From the NCBI RefSeq assembly GCF_000359585.1, contig NZ_APMH01000027.1, positions 1 through 58,966 of the forward strand: a DNA stretch of 58,966 nucleotides. The letters run 5' to 3'. The DNA is from Clostridium tyrobutyricum DSM 2637 = ATCC 25755 = JCM 11008. Its GTDB lineage: Bacteria; Bacillota; Clostridia; Clostridiales; Clostridiaceae. The notes under the pieces are model-generated. The model had not been told where the DNA came from. It did not search any database and worked only from the letters and a program-made list of their open reading frames with translations. A program made the position numbers and the translations under genes. This document shows positions 36,576 to 45,834 of the stretch, in pieces (the first letter of the stretch is position 1; every line of letters begins with the position of its first letter).

Positions 36576-36656
36576 TTTTTCTCCTCCTACTATTGTTGTT
36601 TTACACATTGAAACTTTATCAAATTAAAATACAATTATATATTATCATATTATTTA

Positions 36657-38345
36657 TTACTCCGTCTCCCATATGCCATCTTTTAAAAATGCTTTCGCTT
36701 TTTCTTCAGCCTTATTTACAATATCCTGTTTATATCCTAAAATGCTTAAAAGTTTTATAGCATTTTGAGTTGTAGAACGTCCATCATGAATTTTATAGTC
36801 AAACATTATTTCATTATCAACTATATTTTCCTGAAAATTATAATTCTCAAAATAATCCTCAAGTATATGAGTAAGTTCTATATCGTGAGTAGCGGCTATA
36901 CATATGCAATTGCTCAATGTAAGATATTTAAGTATTTGTGATGATGCTGCTATTCTCTCAATTGTATTAGTTCCTCTGAGTATTTCATCTACAAAACATA
37001 TAGTTGGTATATCTTCACCTACACTATCTATGATTCTCTTCAGAGATTTTGTCTCTGCTACGTAATAACTCTCTTTACTGAATATATTGTCCCGCAGCGC
37101 CATGGAGGTATAAATCTTCAGATAGCATCCTTTGAAATAACTGGCAGTACATGTACATATGGTTTGTGAAAATATTATATTTAAAGCTAAAGTCTTCAAG
37201 AATGTTGACTTTCCAGATGCATTAGATCCTGTAATTAAGATGGAATCCTCAATTTTCAAAGAATTGGCTATAGCCTTGTCTATAAGCGGGTGAACCATAT
37301 CCTTGATTATAATAGTACCGCCTTTTTTATTATTGCATTTATGTAATTTAGGAACAACATAGTTTTTCACTCTATCTCTATAGGATGCAATGGATATATA
37401 ACTATCTATATTACCGATTATGGAATATATGGTTCTAAAATCATCACTTTTTTGTCTTAGAGCACTATTCATTTTTTCATAATTAATTAAGTCCGTTAAA
37501 AACAATATATTCATATATTCCATCATCAAACCTATATCTGATCCATTATTTTCTAAATTGAAGGAGAGATTTTTAATATTTTTTATAGATTTAATAGAAT
37601 TCTTCAGTCTGTCATTATACTGTCCTAATTCATCTAAATTAGTTCTTAATATTGCATTACCACACTTTACTACTTTAGTTATATAGGTGAAATCTCTAAG
37701 TTTATAATCCAATCCTTTTTTAAAAAAGTAATGAAGAATAATATTTATTACAAAGCACAAAATTATACATAATACTCCTAAATACTTGTTTAAGAATATC
37801 AATGCAACTGATGCAATAGGTAAAATTCTAAAAATTCTATATAAATTTAAATATGATGTTGATTTTTCATTTTCATCCTGATTATAAAAATAATTGGTTA
37901 TTGAGCTTCCTCTTTTTCTTCCCAATTTAGCAATTATGTATTGTACAGCCTTCCTCTTATCAGAGTTTTTTCTAAAATACTCTATGGCCTTGTTTCTATA
38001 TTGTAGTTTTTCATCATTATATATGGGTTCTCTCAACATGGCATAAAATATCTCTTCTCCAGCAGTACTGAAAGTGGTATCTATATCTCTAAATACCTCA
38101 TCCATCTCCAAATCATTCCATGTAATTTCATCGATAAAAGAACTGCCTTTTCCATATTGCTTTATATTATCAAAATATCCTGATATATCATTAAGTTCTT
38201 CTGTATTATATTTTTTATCCGACTTTTTACCCCACTGTTCTTCCACTCTTCTTTTGGTATCTTCATTATTTCTTAAATTTGATACAATAGAAACTGCAGC
38301 AATTATTATTACAACTATTATCAAGTATCCTATTATCGCAATCAA
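36657..38345 (-). CDS. Membrane-anchored MutS-like ATPase
   Basis: A 562-residue protein whose C-terminal third is a MutS domain V ATPase: Walker A GSNASGKST (about residue 375), the MutS-like ST-rich loop SMALRDNIFSKESYYVAETK, and Walker B FVDEILRGT. Unlike DNA-repair MutS, it lacks a mismatch-recognition domain. It starts with a membrane helix (IGYLIIVVIIIAAVSIV) and has a second pair of helices near 175-215. Clostridia carry several such proteins of unknown role. The start is a TTG seven bases after AGGAGG. Confidence 0.85.
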   Translation of the reverse strand: MIAIIGYLIIVVIIIAAVSIVSNLRNNEDTKRRVEEQWGKKSDKKYNTEELNDISGYFDNIKQYGKGSSFIDEITWNDLEMDEVFRDIDTTFSTAGEEIFYAMLREPIYNDEKLQYRNKAIEYFRKNSDKRKAVQYIIAKLGRKRGSSITNYFYNQDENEKSTSYLNLYRIFRILPIASVALIFLNKYLGVLCIILCFVINIILHYFFKKGLDYKLRDFTYITKVVKCGNAILRTNLDELGQYNDRLKNSIKSIKNIKNLSFNLENNGSDIGLMMEYMNILFLTDLINYEKMNSALRQKSDDFRTIYSIIGNIDSYISIASYRDRVKNYVVPKLHKCNNKKGGTIIIKDMVHPLIDKAIANSLKIEDSILITGSNASGKSTFLKTLALNIIFSQTICTCTASYFKGCYLKIYTSMALRDNIFSKESYYVAETKSLKRIIDSVGEDIPTICFVDEILRGTNTIERIAASSQILKYLTLSNCICIAATHDIELTHILEDYFENYNFQENIVDNEIMFDYKIHDGRSTTQNAIKLLSILGYKQDIVNKAEEKAKAFLKDGIWETE

Positions 38346-38408
38346 CTGTATACCTCCTCATGTTAAAATTGACATGTTTTTATTATATCAGAAAATATGC
38401 TTGAAATT

Positions 38409-38447
38409 AAAAAATCTACCTGAAAATTACATTTCAAATAGATTTTT
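38409..38447. terminator. Hairpin after msrA
   Basis: AAAAATCTA and TAGATTTTT pair over 9 bp. On the minus strand it follows msrA and ends in a T run; it separates msrA from the MutS-like gene. Confidence 0.7.
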
Positions 38448-38479
38448 ACCTGATTTTATAATTAATATTAGAATTTATT

Positions 38480-38962
38480 TTATTCAAACAGATCTCTTGG
38501 TATATGACAGTATCCATTTGGATTTTTATGAAGATAGTTTTGATGATATTCCTCTGCCTCATGAAAATTCTCAAGATGTTCTACTTCAGTAACTATTGGA
38601 TCTTTGTATTTTTTCTGCTCATCTTTCTTGGATTTATCTATTTCTTCTATATCTTCCTCATTTAGATAGTAAATTCCCGTTCTATACTGATTTCCTACAT
38701 CATTACCCTGTCTATCTTTTAAAGTTGGATTAACTATCTTCCAGTATGACTCCAATAATTCCGTAAGTGTTGTAAGGTTTTCATCGTATTCTATAAAGCA
38801 AGCTTCTGCAAAACCGGTATTGTAATTACAAACTTCTTCATAAGTAGGATTTTTAGTCTTTCCATTTGCATATCCCACTACTGTCTTTGAAACTCCTTTC
38901 ATTGAATCAAAGTATGACTGTACTCCCCAAAAACATCCTCCTGCAAGAACAATTTTTTTCAT
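38480..38962 (-). CDS. msrA: Peptide-methionine (S)-S-oxide reductase
   Basis: A 160-residue MsrA repairing oxidised methionine in proteins. The catalytic GGCFWG motif has the cysteine at residue 10. Family segments VGYANG, PTYEEVC, YRTGIYY and [12 protein letters not shown] follow. At the usual TGHAEA position it has TGFAEA, so the His is replaced by Phe. The ATG at 38962 follows AAAGGAAG. An extension to 38980 lacks a site. No MsrB is adjacent. Confidence 0.94.
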   Translation of the reverse strand: MKKIVLAGGCFWGVQSYFDSMKGVSKTVVGYANGKTKNPTYEEVCNYNTGFAEACFIEYDENLTTLTELLESYWKIVNPTLKDRQGNDVGNQYRTGIYYLNEEDIEEIDKSKKDEQKKYKDPIVTEVEHLENFHEAEEYHQNYLHKNPNGYCHIPRDLFE

Positions 38963-39018
38963 ATATATACTTCCTTTCAATTAGAAATTAAGTTTATTAT
39001 ATACTAAATTGCAAAAAA

Positions 39019-39067
39019 TAAAAGAGCGGCTGTCTCAAATTTCATATTTGAACAACTGCTCTTTTAT
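39019..39067 (-). terminator. Terminator of the leu operon
   Basis: On the minus strand AAAAGAGCAGTTG and the complementary CGGCTGTC...CTCTTTT region form a long interrupted stem around an AAAT/ATTT inner helix, followed by TTTATTTTTT. It directly follows leuB. Confidence 0.85.
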
Positions 39068-39068
39068 C

Positions 39069-40133
39069 TTATATGGATTCTGCAATAAGATCTCCCATCT
39101 TTACAGTTCCAACTAATTGTTTTCCTTCTCTCATAATATCTGGAGTACGATATCCTTTATCCAAAACTTTTGAAACAGCATTTTCTATATCATCAGCTGC
39201 TTCATTCATATTAAAACTATATCTAAGCATCATGGCAGCGCTCATAATTGTAGCTATCGGATTGGCTTTGTCCTGTCCTGCAATATCCGGTGCAGATCCA
39301 TGTATAGGTTCATATATACCTACTTTTCCATCGCCAACACTTGCAGATGGAAGCATTCCAAGAGAGCCTGTAAGCATTGACGCCTCATCACTTAAAATGT
39401 CCCCGAAAGTATTTTCAGTTACAATTACATCAAATTGCTTTGGATCTCTTATAAGCTGCATGGATGCATTATCTACATACATATATTGTAAATCTATATC
39501 CTTATATTCTTTTGCAATTTCAGTTACAGTTTCTCTCCAAAGCCTTGAACTTTCAAGAACATTTGCCTTGTCTACCAATGTAAGTTTTTTACCTCTCTTG
39601 CCTGCTATTTCAAAAGCCTTGCGTGCAATTCTGTCAATTTCCGGAGTTGAATAGGATAGTGTATCCCAGGCCTTTTGCCCTCCTGGTATATCTATACGTT
39701 TCTTCTCCCCAAAATAAGCTCCTCCAATTAGCTCTCTTACAATCATTATATCCAATCCATTACCTAGAACTTCAGGCTTTAAATTAGAAGCTTCTTTAAG
39801 CTGTGGAAATAAAATGGCAGGCCTTAAATTTGCAAATACTCCAAGTGCTTTTCTTATACCTAAAAGTCCTATCTCCGGCCTCAAATTACTTGGTATGTTA
39901 TCCCACTTTGGTCCTCCAACAGCACCTAGAAGAACTGCATCACTAGCTTTACATACATCTATAGTTTCCTGAGGAATAGGTCCTCCAGTTTTATCTATAG
40001 CTATTCCTCCTAACAGTACCTCATTCAAGTTAAAATTTACTTTATATTTTTTAGAAACAGCATTTAATACTTTAAGTGCTTCACCTACTATTTCCTTGCC
40101 TATTCCATCGCCTCTTATAACTGCTATCTTCAC
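39069..40133 (-). CDS. leuB: 3-Isopropylmalate dehydrogenase
   Basis: NAD-dependent oxidative decarboxylation of 3-isopropylmalate, the third leucine step. The 354-residue protein has the family core motifs: [20 protein letters not shown] and the [12 protein letters not shown] loop with [10 protein letters not shown]. The start is a GTG that overlaps the leuD stop by four bases (GTGA). The ribosome binding site AGGAAG lies nine bases upstream. It ends the operon just before a strong terminator. Confidence 0.96.
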   Translation of the reverse strand: MKIAVIRGDGIGKEIVGEALKVLNAVSKKYKVNFNLNEVLLGGIAIDKTGGPIPQETIDVCKASDAVLLGAVGGPKWDNIPSNLRPEIGLLGIRKALGVFANLRPAILFPQLKEASNLKPEVLGNGLDIMIVRELIGGAYFGEKKRIDIPGGQKAWDTLSYSTPEIDRIARKAFEIAGKRGKKLTLVDKANVLESSRLWRETVTEIAKEYKDIDLQYMYVDNASMQLIRDPKQFDVIVTENTFGDILSDEASMLTGSLGMLPSASVGDGKVGIYEPIHGSAPDIAGQDKANPIATIMSAAMMLRYSFNMNEAADDIENAVSKVLDKGYRTPDIMREGKQLVGTVKMGDLIAESI

Positions 40134-40624
40134 TTGTTTGACACTTCCTTTTTAACATAATTTATCAATCCATCTGAATCTATGATTTTTTGCATGAATG
40201 GTGGAAATGGTGCAGCTTTATAAGTTTTTCCCTTGGTAATATTTTTTATAATACCTGTAGCTACATCTATTGAAACTTCATCCTTATCTTCTATATCCTT
40301 GGCTGCTTCTTCACATTCCATTATTGGAAGGCCTATATTTATTGAATTTCTAAAGAAAATTCTTGCAAAACTTTCTGCAATTACGCATCCAACTCCTGCT
40401 GCCTTTATAGCTATTGGTGCATGTTCTCTTGAAGAACCACATCCAAAATTTCTTCCTGCTACAATTATGGATTTCTCCTTGGTTTTTTCATTAAACTGGC
40501 TATCCAAATCTTCCATACAATGAGAAGCTAATTCTTTAGGATCACTTGTATTTAAGTATCTTGCAGGTATTATTACATCTGTATCCACATTATCTTTATA
40601 TTTAATTACTTTTCCTTCTATCAT
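40130..40624 (-). CDS. leuD: 3-Isopropylmalate dehydratase small subunit
   Basis: The 164-residue LeuD partner of LeuC forms the isopropylmalate isomerase that interconverts 2- and 3-isopropylmalate. It shows the short-type LeuD motifs: [24 protein letters not shown] and the SFARIFFRN segment. The ATG overlaps the leuC stop by one base (TAATG), and GAGGAGG sits inside the end of leuC, suggesting translational coupling. It also overlaps leuB. Confidence 0.96.
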   Translation of the reverse strand: MIEGKVIKYKDNVDTDVIIPARYLNTSDPKELASHCMEDLDSQFNEKTKEKSIIVAGRNFGCGSSREHAPIAIKAAGVGCVIAESFARIFFRNSINIGLPIMECEEAAKDIEDKDEVSIDVATGIIKNITKGKTYKAAPFPPFMQKIIDSDGLINYVKKEVSNK

Positions 40625-41886
40625 TATTTTACCTCCTCAGGTGATGAAATTTTTCCAGTTATTGCAGATGCTGCCGCTACTGCTGGACTAGCCAAATATA
40701 CTTCACTTTCTGGATCTCCCATTCTTCCAACAAAGTTTCTATTTGTAGTGGATATTGCTCTTTCACCTTTAGCAAGTATCCCCATATATCCTCCAAGACA
40801 AGGTCCACAGGTTGGAGTACTTACTACTGCCCCTGATTTTATAAATGTTTCAATAAGACCTTCTTTTAATGCTTGAAGATAAATCTTCTGAGTTGCTGGA
40901 ATTATAATTGCTCTTACATTTTTATGCACCTTTTTGCCTTTAAGCACTTTAGCCGCTATTCTCAAATCACTTATTCTTCCATTTGTACATGAACCTATAA
41001 CGGACTGATCTATAGCTATATCTCCAACTTCATCAATAGTTCTTGTATTTTCAGGAAGATGAGGGAATGAAACTGTAGGTTTTATAGATGACAGATCAAT
41101 CTCTATGGTCTGTTCATATTCTGCATCATTATCTGCAGTATATACAGTATATTTTTTTGTAGAATGTTCTTTCATATATTCAATGGTGTTTTCATCAACT
41201 TCAAAAATACCATTTTTGGCTCCTGCTTCAATGGCCATATTTGTAATTGTAAATCTATCATCCATAGATAGCTCACTTACCCCATCTCCTGTAAATTCCA
41301 TGGATTTGTAAAGAGCTCCATCTACTCCTATCTGGCCTATAATATGAAGGATTACGTCTTTTCCACTTACCCATTTTGAAAGCTTTCCTTTTAATACAAA
41401 CTTAATTGCTGATGGTACCTTGAACCATGCTTCTCCTGTTGCCATGCCGGCTGCCATATCTGTACTTCCTACTCCTGTGGAAAAAGCTCCAAGTGCACCA
41501 TAAGTACAAGTATGTGAGTCAGCTCCTATAATTACTTCACCTGCTACTACAAGTCCCTTTTCTGGCAATAGTGCATGTTCAATTCCCATCTGTCCTACTT
41601 CAAAATAATTCTCTATATCTTTATCTCTTGCAAATTCCCTGACACATTTACACTGTTCAGCAGATTTTATATCCTTAGTAGGTGAAAAATGGTCTGGCAC
41701 AATTGCAATTTTCTTCTTGTCAAAGACCTTATCTAATCCTGTCTTTTTAAATTCCCTTGCAGCAACAGGTGTTGTTATATCATTTCCTAAAACCAAATCT
41801 AATTTACAATTAATCAGTTGGCCAGCCCTTACGCTATCTAATCCTGAATGTTTTGCTAAAATCTTTTGTGTCATAGTCATTCCCAT
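40624..41886 (-). CDS. leuC: 3-Isopropylmalate dehydratase large subunit
   Basis: Aconitase-family [4Fe-4S] subunit of 420 residues. Cluster cysteines appear in GSCTNGR and in [10 protein letters not shown], with the aconitase signature [12 protein letters not shown] upstream. The two-gene leuC/leuD layout with a short LeuD is common in anaerobes. AGGAGGAG supports the ATG. It follows leuA by about 90 bases in the same direction. Confidence 0.96.
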   Translation of the reverse strand: MGMTMTQKILAKHSGLDSVRAGQLINCKLDLVLGNDITTPVAAREFKKTGLDKVFDKKKIAIVPDHFSPTKDIKSAEQCKCVREFARDKDIENYFEVGQMGIEHALLPEKGLVVAGEVIIGADSHTCTYGALGAFSTGVGSTDMAAGMATGEAWFKVPSAIKFVLKGKLSKWVSGKDVILHIIGQIGVDGALYKSMEFTGDGVSELSMDDRFTITNMAIEAGAKNGIFEVDENTIEYMKEHSTKKYTVYTADNDAEYEQTIEIDLSSIKPTVSFPHLPENTRTIDEVGDIAIDQSVIGSCTNGRISDLRIAAKVLKGKKVHKNVRAIIIPATQKIYLQALKEGLIETFIKSGAVVSTPTCGPCLGGYMGILAKGERAISTTNRNFVGRMGDPESEVYLASPAVAAASAITGKISSPEEVK

Positions 41887-41974
41887 TTGCGTATCTCCTC
41901 CTATTGTTTCGATTACTTAGATATTTTAACTTTAATTTATTTATTATATATTAAATTTAATAAAACTACTAATT

Positions 41975-43522
41975 TTAATTATCTGCTACTTTTGAATATT
42001 TTATGGCTTCATCATATATTCTGTTTATGGCATTTACGAGTGCTCTTGCACTTGCTTCTACTACATCTGTACTCATTCCTCTAGCATTAAATACCTTGTT
42101 ATCACCTTCTTTTTGTATTTGTACGGTTACTTCTCCTATGGCATCTTTTCCACTTCCTATGGATTTTATAAAATAATCTTTAAGTTTCAGATGCATTCCT
42201 GATGCTTTTTCAATTGCTTTAAATGAAGCATCAACAGGTCCATCTCCATAGGCAGCTTTTCTTATCTTTTCACCTTTAAATTCAATTTCTACAGTAGCAG
42301 TTGATATCATTGTATTTCCGCTTGAAAATTGGAAATAGTCTAGACTATATGCTTCTGGCACCTGAAATATTTCATGATTCATTATTGTTTCTATATCTTC
42401 ATCTGACACTATTTTCTTCTTGCCTGTTAAATCTTTAAATTTGCTAAATGCTTCATTTATCTTATCATCACTTAAATTATCATATCCTAGTTCCTTTAAA
42501 TGTTCTGCAAATCCATGCCTTCCTGAATGTTTACCTATTACCAAAGTACTTTTCTTAATTCCAACGGATTCCGGAGTCATTATCTCATAAGTTTCACTGC
42601 AGGCAAGTACTCCATGCTGATGAATTCCAGCTTCATGTGCAAAAGCATTAGCTCCAACTATAGCTTTATTATTTGGTATGTTCATTCCTGTTGCATGACT
42701 TACTATCTTGCTTGTTTTAGCTATTTCTTCAGTTATGATATCCGTCTTGCACCCAAAATAAACTTCCCTGGTCTTAATGGCCATAACAACTTCTTCCAAT
42801 GCAGCATTTCCTGCTCTTTCTCCAATTCCATTAACAGCACATTCTACCTGCCTTGCACCATTCTTAACTGCTGCTATTGAATTTGCAACCGCCATACCCA
42901 AATCATCATGACAATGAACGCTTATAATAGCTTTATCTATATTAGGTACATTTTCCTTGATTCCTCTAATAAACTTTCCATATTCTTCTGGAATATCATA
43001 GCCAACGGTATCTGGTATATTTACTATATCAGCTCCTGCATCTATTACACCTTCCAGTACCTTGTATAAAAATTCAGGATTCGTCCTGGTTGAATCTTCC
43101 GCCGAGAATTCAACACTTGGGCAAATTGACTTTGCATACTTAACCATATCTATTGCTCTTTTACAAACTTCCTCTGGTGTCATTTTTAATTTATATTTCA
43201 TATGAATATCAGAAGTAGCTATAAATGTGTGTATTCTAGGTTTTACTGCATATTGGACTGCCTCCCATGCCCTATCAATATCCTTTTTTACTGCTCTTGA
43301 AAGTGCTACAATTACTGGTTTTTTTACAGTCTTGGCTACAGCTCTAACTGCCTCAAAATCTCCTTCAGAAGCTATTGGAAATCCAGCCTCTATAACATCT
43401 ACATTCATTTTCTCCAGTTGCTTTGCTATTTCTATTTTATCCTTAATATTCAAGTTAACTCTAGGAGTCTGTTCTCCATCTCTCATAGTAGTATCAAATA
43501 TATAAACTTTATTATTTTTCAT
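41975..43522 (-). CDS. leuA: 2-Isopropylmalate synthase
   Basis: First committed enzyme of leucine synthesis: condenses 2-ketoisovalerate with acetyl-CoA. The HMGL-type TIM barrel begins FDTTMRDGEQTPRVN, with the metal-binding SVHCHDDLGMA and GIGERAGN segments. The C-terminal LeuA dimer domain near residues 390-500 provides leucine feedback. The product has 515 residues. The ATG at 43522 follows TTGGAGGG. A frame extension to 43618 runs into the T-box leader and is not coding. Confidence 0.96.
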   Translation of the reverse strand: MKNNKVYIFDTTMRDGEQTPRVNLNIKDKIEIAKQLEKMNVDVIEAGFPIASEGDFEAVRAVAKTVKKPVIVALSRAVKKDIDRAWEAVQYAVKPRIHTFIATSDIHMKYKLKMTPEEVCKRAIDMVKYAKSICPSVEFSAEDSTRTNPEFLYKVLEGVIDAGADIVNIPDTVGYDIPEEYGKFIRGIKENVPNIDKAIISVHCHDDLGMAVANSIAAVKNGARQVECAVNGIGERAGNAALEEVVMAIKTREVYFGCKTDIITEEIAKTSKIVSHATGMNIPNNKAIVGANAFAHEAGIHQHGVLACSETYEIMTPESVGIKKSTLVIGKHSGRHGFAEHLKELGYDNLSDDKINEAFSKFKDLTGKKKIVSDEDIETIMNHEIFQVPEAYSLDYFQFSSGNTMISTATVEIEFKGEKIRKAAYGDGPVDASFKAIEKASGMHLKLKDYFIKSIGSGKDAIGEVTVQIQKEGDNKVFNARGMSTDVVEASARALVNAINRIYDEAIKYSKVADN

Positions 43523-43552
43523 ATTAATCCCTCCAATTTTTAATTTTAAATG

Positions 43553-43730
43553 CAAAAAGGCATTCTTCTCGCTATGGGGCGAAAAGAATGCCGCGGTACC
43601 ACCCAAATTATTACTCAATAATATATAACGACTTATGCCGACACAGCTTACTATAATTCAGCCTGCAATTCAAGGATGAGTTTCAATTTACAGTATTTAT
43701 GAGTTTTCACCATTCCTCACTCTCTTTAAA
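43553..43730 (-). promoter_or_regulatory. T-box riboswitch proximal to leuA (CUC, Leu)
   Basis: On the minus strand: Stem I from AGAGAGTGAGG, distal loop GGTGAAAA, specifier GAAACTCATCC giving CUC (plus-strand 43678-43680), canonical antiterminator GGGTGGTACCGCGG, and terminator GGCATTCTTTTCG with its partner followed by TTTTT. The terminator stem is intact. It is the nearer of two T-boxes before leuA. Confidence 0.93.
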
Positions 43731-43812
43731 ATATCTGAAAATTTAATTTTTCCTATCACTATTTTTAACCTATATTTATTTTTATTCCAATAATATCTTA
43801 ATTTTATGCATA

Positions 43813-43985
43813 AAAAAAGATCGTACACTATGGGGCGAAAAATCTGCCGCGGTACCACCCAAATTATTACTCAATATATATAACGACTTATGCCGGCGCA
43901 GCTTACTTTAATTCAGCCTGCAACTCAAGGGTGAGTTTCAATTTACAATGTTTATGAGTTTTCACCATTCCTCACTCTCTTTTAA
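43813..43985 (-). promoter_or_regulatory. Second, distal T-box riboswitch before leuA (CUC, Leu)
   Basis: A second complete leader, very similar to the proximal copy: AGAGAGTGAGG, GGTGAAAA, specifier GAAACTCACCC (CUC; plus-strand 43933-43935) and canonical GGGTGGTACCGCGG. Its terminator arms are eroded: AGATTTTTCG is followed by GTACGATCT, a weak stem, although TTTTTTT remains. It sits next to the operon promoter. The 618-base gap before leuA is thus promoter plus two T-boxes. Confidence 0.9.
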
Positions 43986-44041
43986 AACTAATAAATTTAC
44001 TTTTCCCTATCATAGTTTATAATTAATCTTAACTTACAAAT

Positions 44042-44070
44042 AGTATAATATATATATTTATAGATGTCAA
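44042..44070 (-). promoter_or_regulatory. Promoter of the leucine operon
   Basis: TTGACA and TATACT with a 17-base spacer on the minus strand, about 55 bases before Stem I of the distal T-box. Confidence 0.85.
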
Positions 44071-44098
44071 CATATTTTTCAATTTTATAAATGTAAAT

Positions 44099-44130
44099 AA
44101 AAAGGGATCAAAATAATTCAATCCCTTTTA
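44099..44130. terminator. Terminator of the APC permease gene
   Basis: AAAAGGGAT and ATCCCTTTT form a 9-bp stem, just after the permease stop codon on the minus strand. Confidence 0.8.
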
Positions 44131-44140
44131 GTTAATATTT

Positions 44141-45556
44141 TTATGAAGTTTTTTCCTGATCATTATTGGACTGTGAAGTTACAATGCTGTGCTTGTAACC
44201 ATAACCAAAATAAATTATAAGGCCAAATACAAGCCAAATTAAAAATCTTATTTGAGTTACATGTGGAAGTTTAGCTATAAGTCCTCCACAAAATATTATT
44301 GCCAAAATAGGCACAACTGGAACCCATGGACATTTAAATACTCTTTTTCTATTAGGTTCTTTCTTTCTCAAAACTATAACAGCTATAGATACTATTATAA
44401 ATGCACATAATGTACCTATATTAGTAAGTTCAGCTACTATATTGATAGGTATAAATCCTGCAACCACTGCAGTAACAATTCCTATAAGAACTGCACTTCT
44501 GGCTGGAGTCTTATACTTTGAATGTACATGTCCAAACACTTTAGGAAGTAGTCCATCTCTTGACATTGCAAAAAGTACACGAGTCTGACCAAACATCATA
44601 ACTAAAATTACAGAAGTTAATCCGCATATAGCTCCAACTGAAATAAGAGCAGCACCCCAGTGATATCCAACTTGCTGCAGTGCAAATGCAACAGGAGCGG
44701 CAGTTGTCTTAAACTTCAAATATGGAACCATACCTGTCAATATTGCAGATACTACTATATAAAGTAAAGTGCAGACAATAAGTGAAATTATAATTCCTCT
44801 TGGTAACGACTTCTGTGGATTTTTAACTTCCTCTGCTGCTGTAGAAACAGCATCAAATCCTATATATGCGAAAAATATTACGGATGCACCAGATATGACT
44901 CCTCCAAAACCATAAGGCATAAATGGATGCCAGTTTGTAGGATTAACATGTCCTACCCCAAGTGCTATGAATAAAAATATAACTATCAATTTTATAGCAA
45001 CTATTATATTATTTACTGTAGTACTCTGTTTTACACCTATTACATTAATATAAGTTATGAATGCTATTATAAGCACTGCAGGTAAATTTATAATTCCACC
45101 TGCCAAAGGTGCTGATGTTATAGCTTTTGGCAAATTAATTCCAAAATCATTGATTATATTTACTATATATCCTGACCATCCTATAGATACAGTACCAATT
45201 GCAAAAGCATACTCAAGTATCAGATCCCATCCTATAATCCAGGCCCAAAATTCTCCCAATGCTATATAGCCATAGGTATAAGCACTTCCTGCCGCAGGTA
45301 CCATGGCAGCAAATTCTGAATAACATAATGCTGCACATCCACATGCAATTCCAGCTATTATAAATGAAATTACAAGTGCAGGCCCTGAATAGTTTGCCGC
45401 TGCCACTCCCGTCAGCACGAATATACCAGTTCCAATTATAGCTCCAATTCCAAGCATAGTAAGTCCAAAAGTACCCAATACTTTTTCCAGACCACCATCT
45501 CTTTTAGTTTCATCCATAAGTGCATCTATGGATTTTGTTCTAAAAATACCCTTCAT
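44141..45556 (-). CDS. APC family amino acid permease (cationic amino acid transporter type)
   Basis: A 471-residue, 12-helix permease. The N-terminal sequence after a short tail reads LTMLGIGAIIGTGIFVLTG, the classical APC substrate-binding unwound helix 1. Helix 6 has FFAYIGFDAVSTAAEEVKNP, typical of the CAT/YfnA group. It moves amino acids by proton or exchange coupling. It stands between pheA and the leu operon but has its own promoter and terminator, so a link to either pathway is unproven. The ATG at 45556, two codons inside the first ATG at 45562, follows GGGGGA at better spacing. Confidence 0.92.
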   Translation of the reverse strand: MKGIFRTKSIDALMDETKRDGGLEKVLGTFGLTMLGIGAIIGTGIFVLTGVAAANYSGPALVISFIIAGIACGCAALCYSEFAAMVPAAGSAYTYGYIALGEFWAWIIGWDLILEYAFAIGTVSIGWSGYIVNIINDFGINLPKAITSAPLAGGIINLPAVLIIAFITYINVIGVKQSTTVNNIIVAIKLIVIFLFIALGVGHVNPTNWHPFMPYGFGGVISGASVIFFAYIGFDAVSTAAEEVKNPQKSLPRGIIISLIVCTLLYIVVSAILTGMVPYLKFKTTAAPVAFALQQVGYHWGAALISVGAICGLTSVILVMMFGQTRVLFAMSRDGLLPKVFGHVHSKYKTPARSAVLIGIVTAVVAGFIPINIVAELTNIGTLCAFIIVSIAVIVLRKKEPNRKRVFKCPWVPVVPILAIIFCGGLIAKLPHVTQIRFLIWLVFGLIIYFGYGYKHSIVTSQSNNDQEKTS

Positions 45557-45631
45557 AATCATTCCCCCTTAATGAACAATAATATAAGATTAAGTAATAA
45601 TGCATTTTATTATGTTTTGCATATTGTTATT

Positions 45632-45660
45632 ATAATACTCCCATTTTAAATTAATTTCAA
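45632..45660 (-). promoter_or_regulatory. Promoter of the APC permease gene
   Basis: TTGAAA and TATTAT with a 17-base spacer on the minus strand, about 75 bases before the start codon. Between this promoter and pheA are two copies of TATTATTGCATATTTT (near 45705 and 45770). Confidence 0.5.
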
Positions 45661-45801
45661 TACGGTTTAGCATTTTTCAGTCGTTTTTTTTAATAAAATA
45701 ATATATTATTGCATATTTTTAAATTAAATTTAGAGTTTATTATATGTAATCATGAATAATATATATTGTATTATTGCATATTTTGTATCTTTAATATAAA
45801 T

Positions 45802-45834
45802 AAATGAGACCCCATGAATTATGGAGTCCCATTT
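45802..45834 (-). terminator. Terminator of the aromatic operon
   Basis: AAATGGGACTCCAT and ATGGGGTCTCATTT pair over 14 positions with G-U pairs, directly after the pheA stop on the minus strand. Confidence 0.75.

Noticed and set aside
43523-43618. N-terminal extension of leuA
   Set aside because: It translates the T-box antiterminator. The ATG at 43522 has a proper site and starts at the conserved residues.
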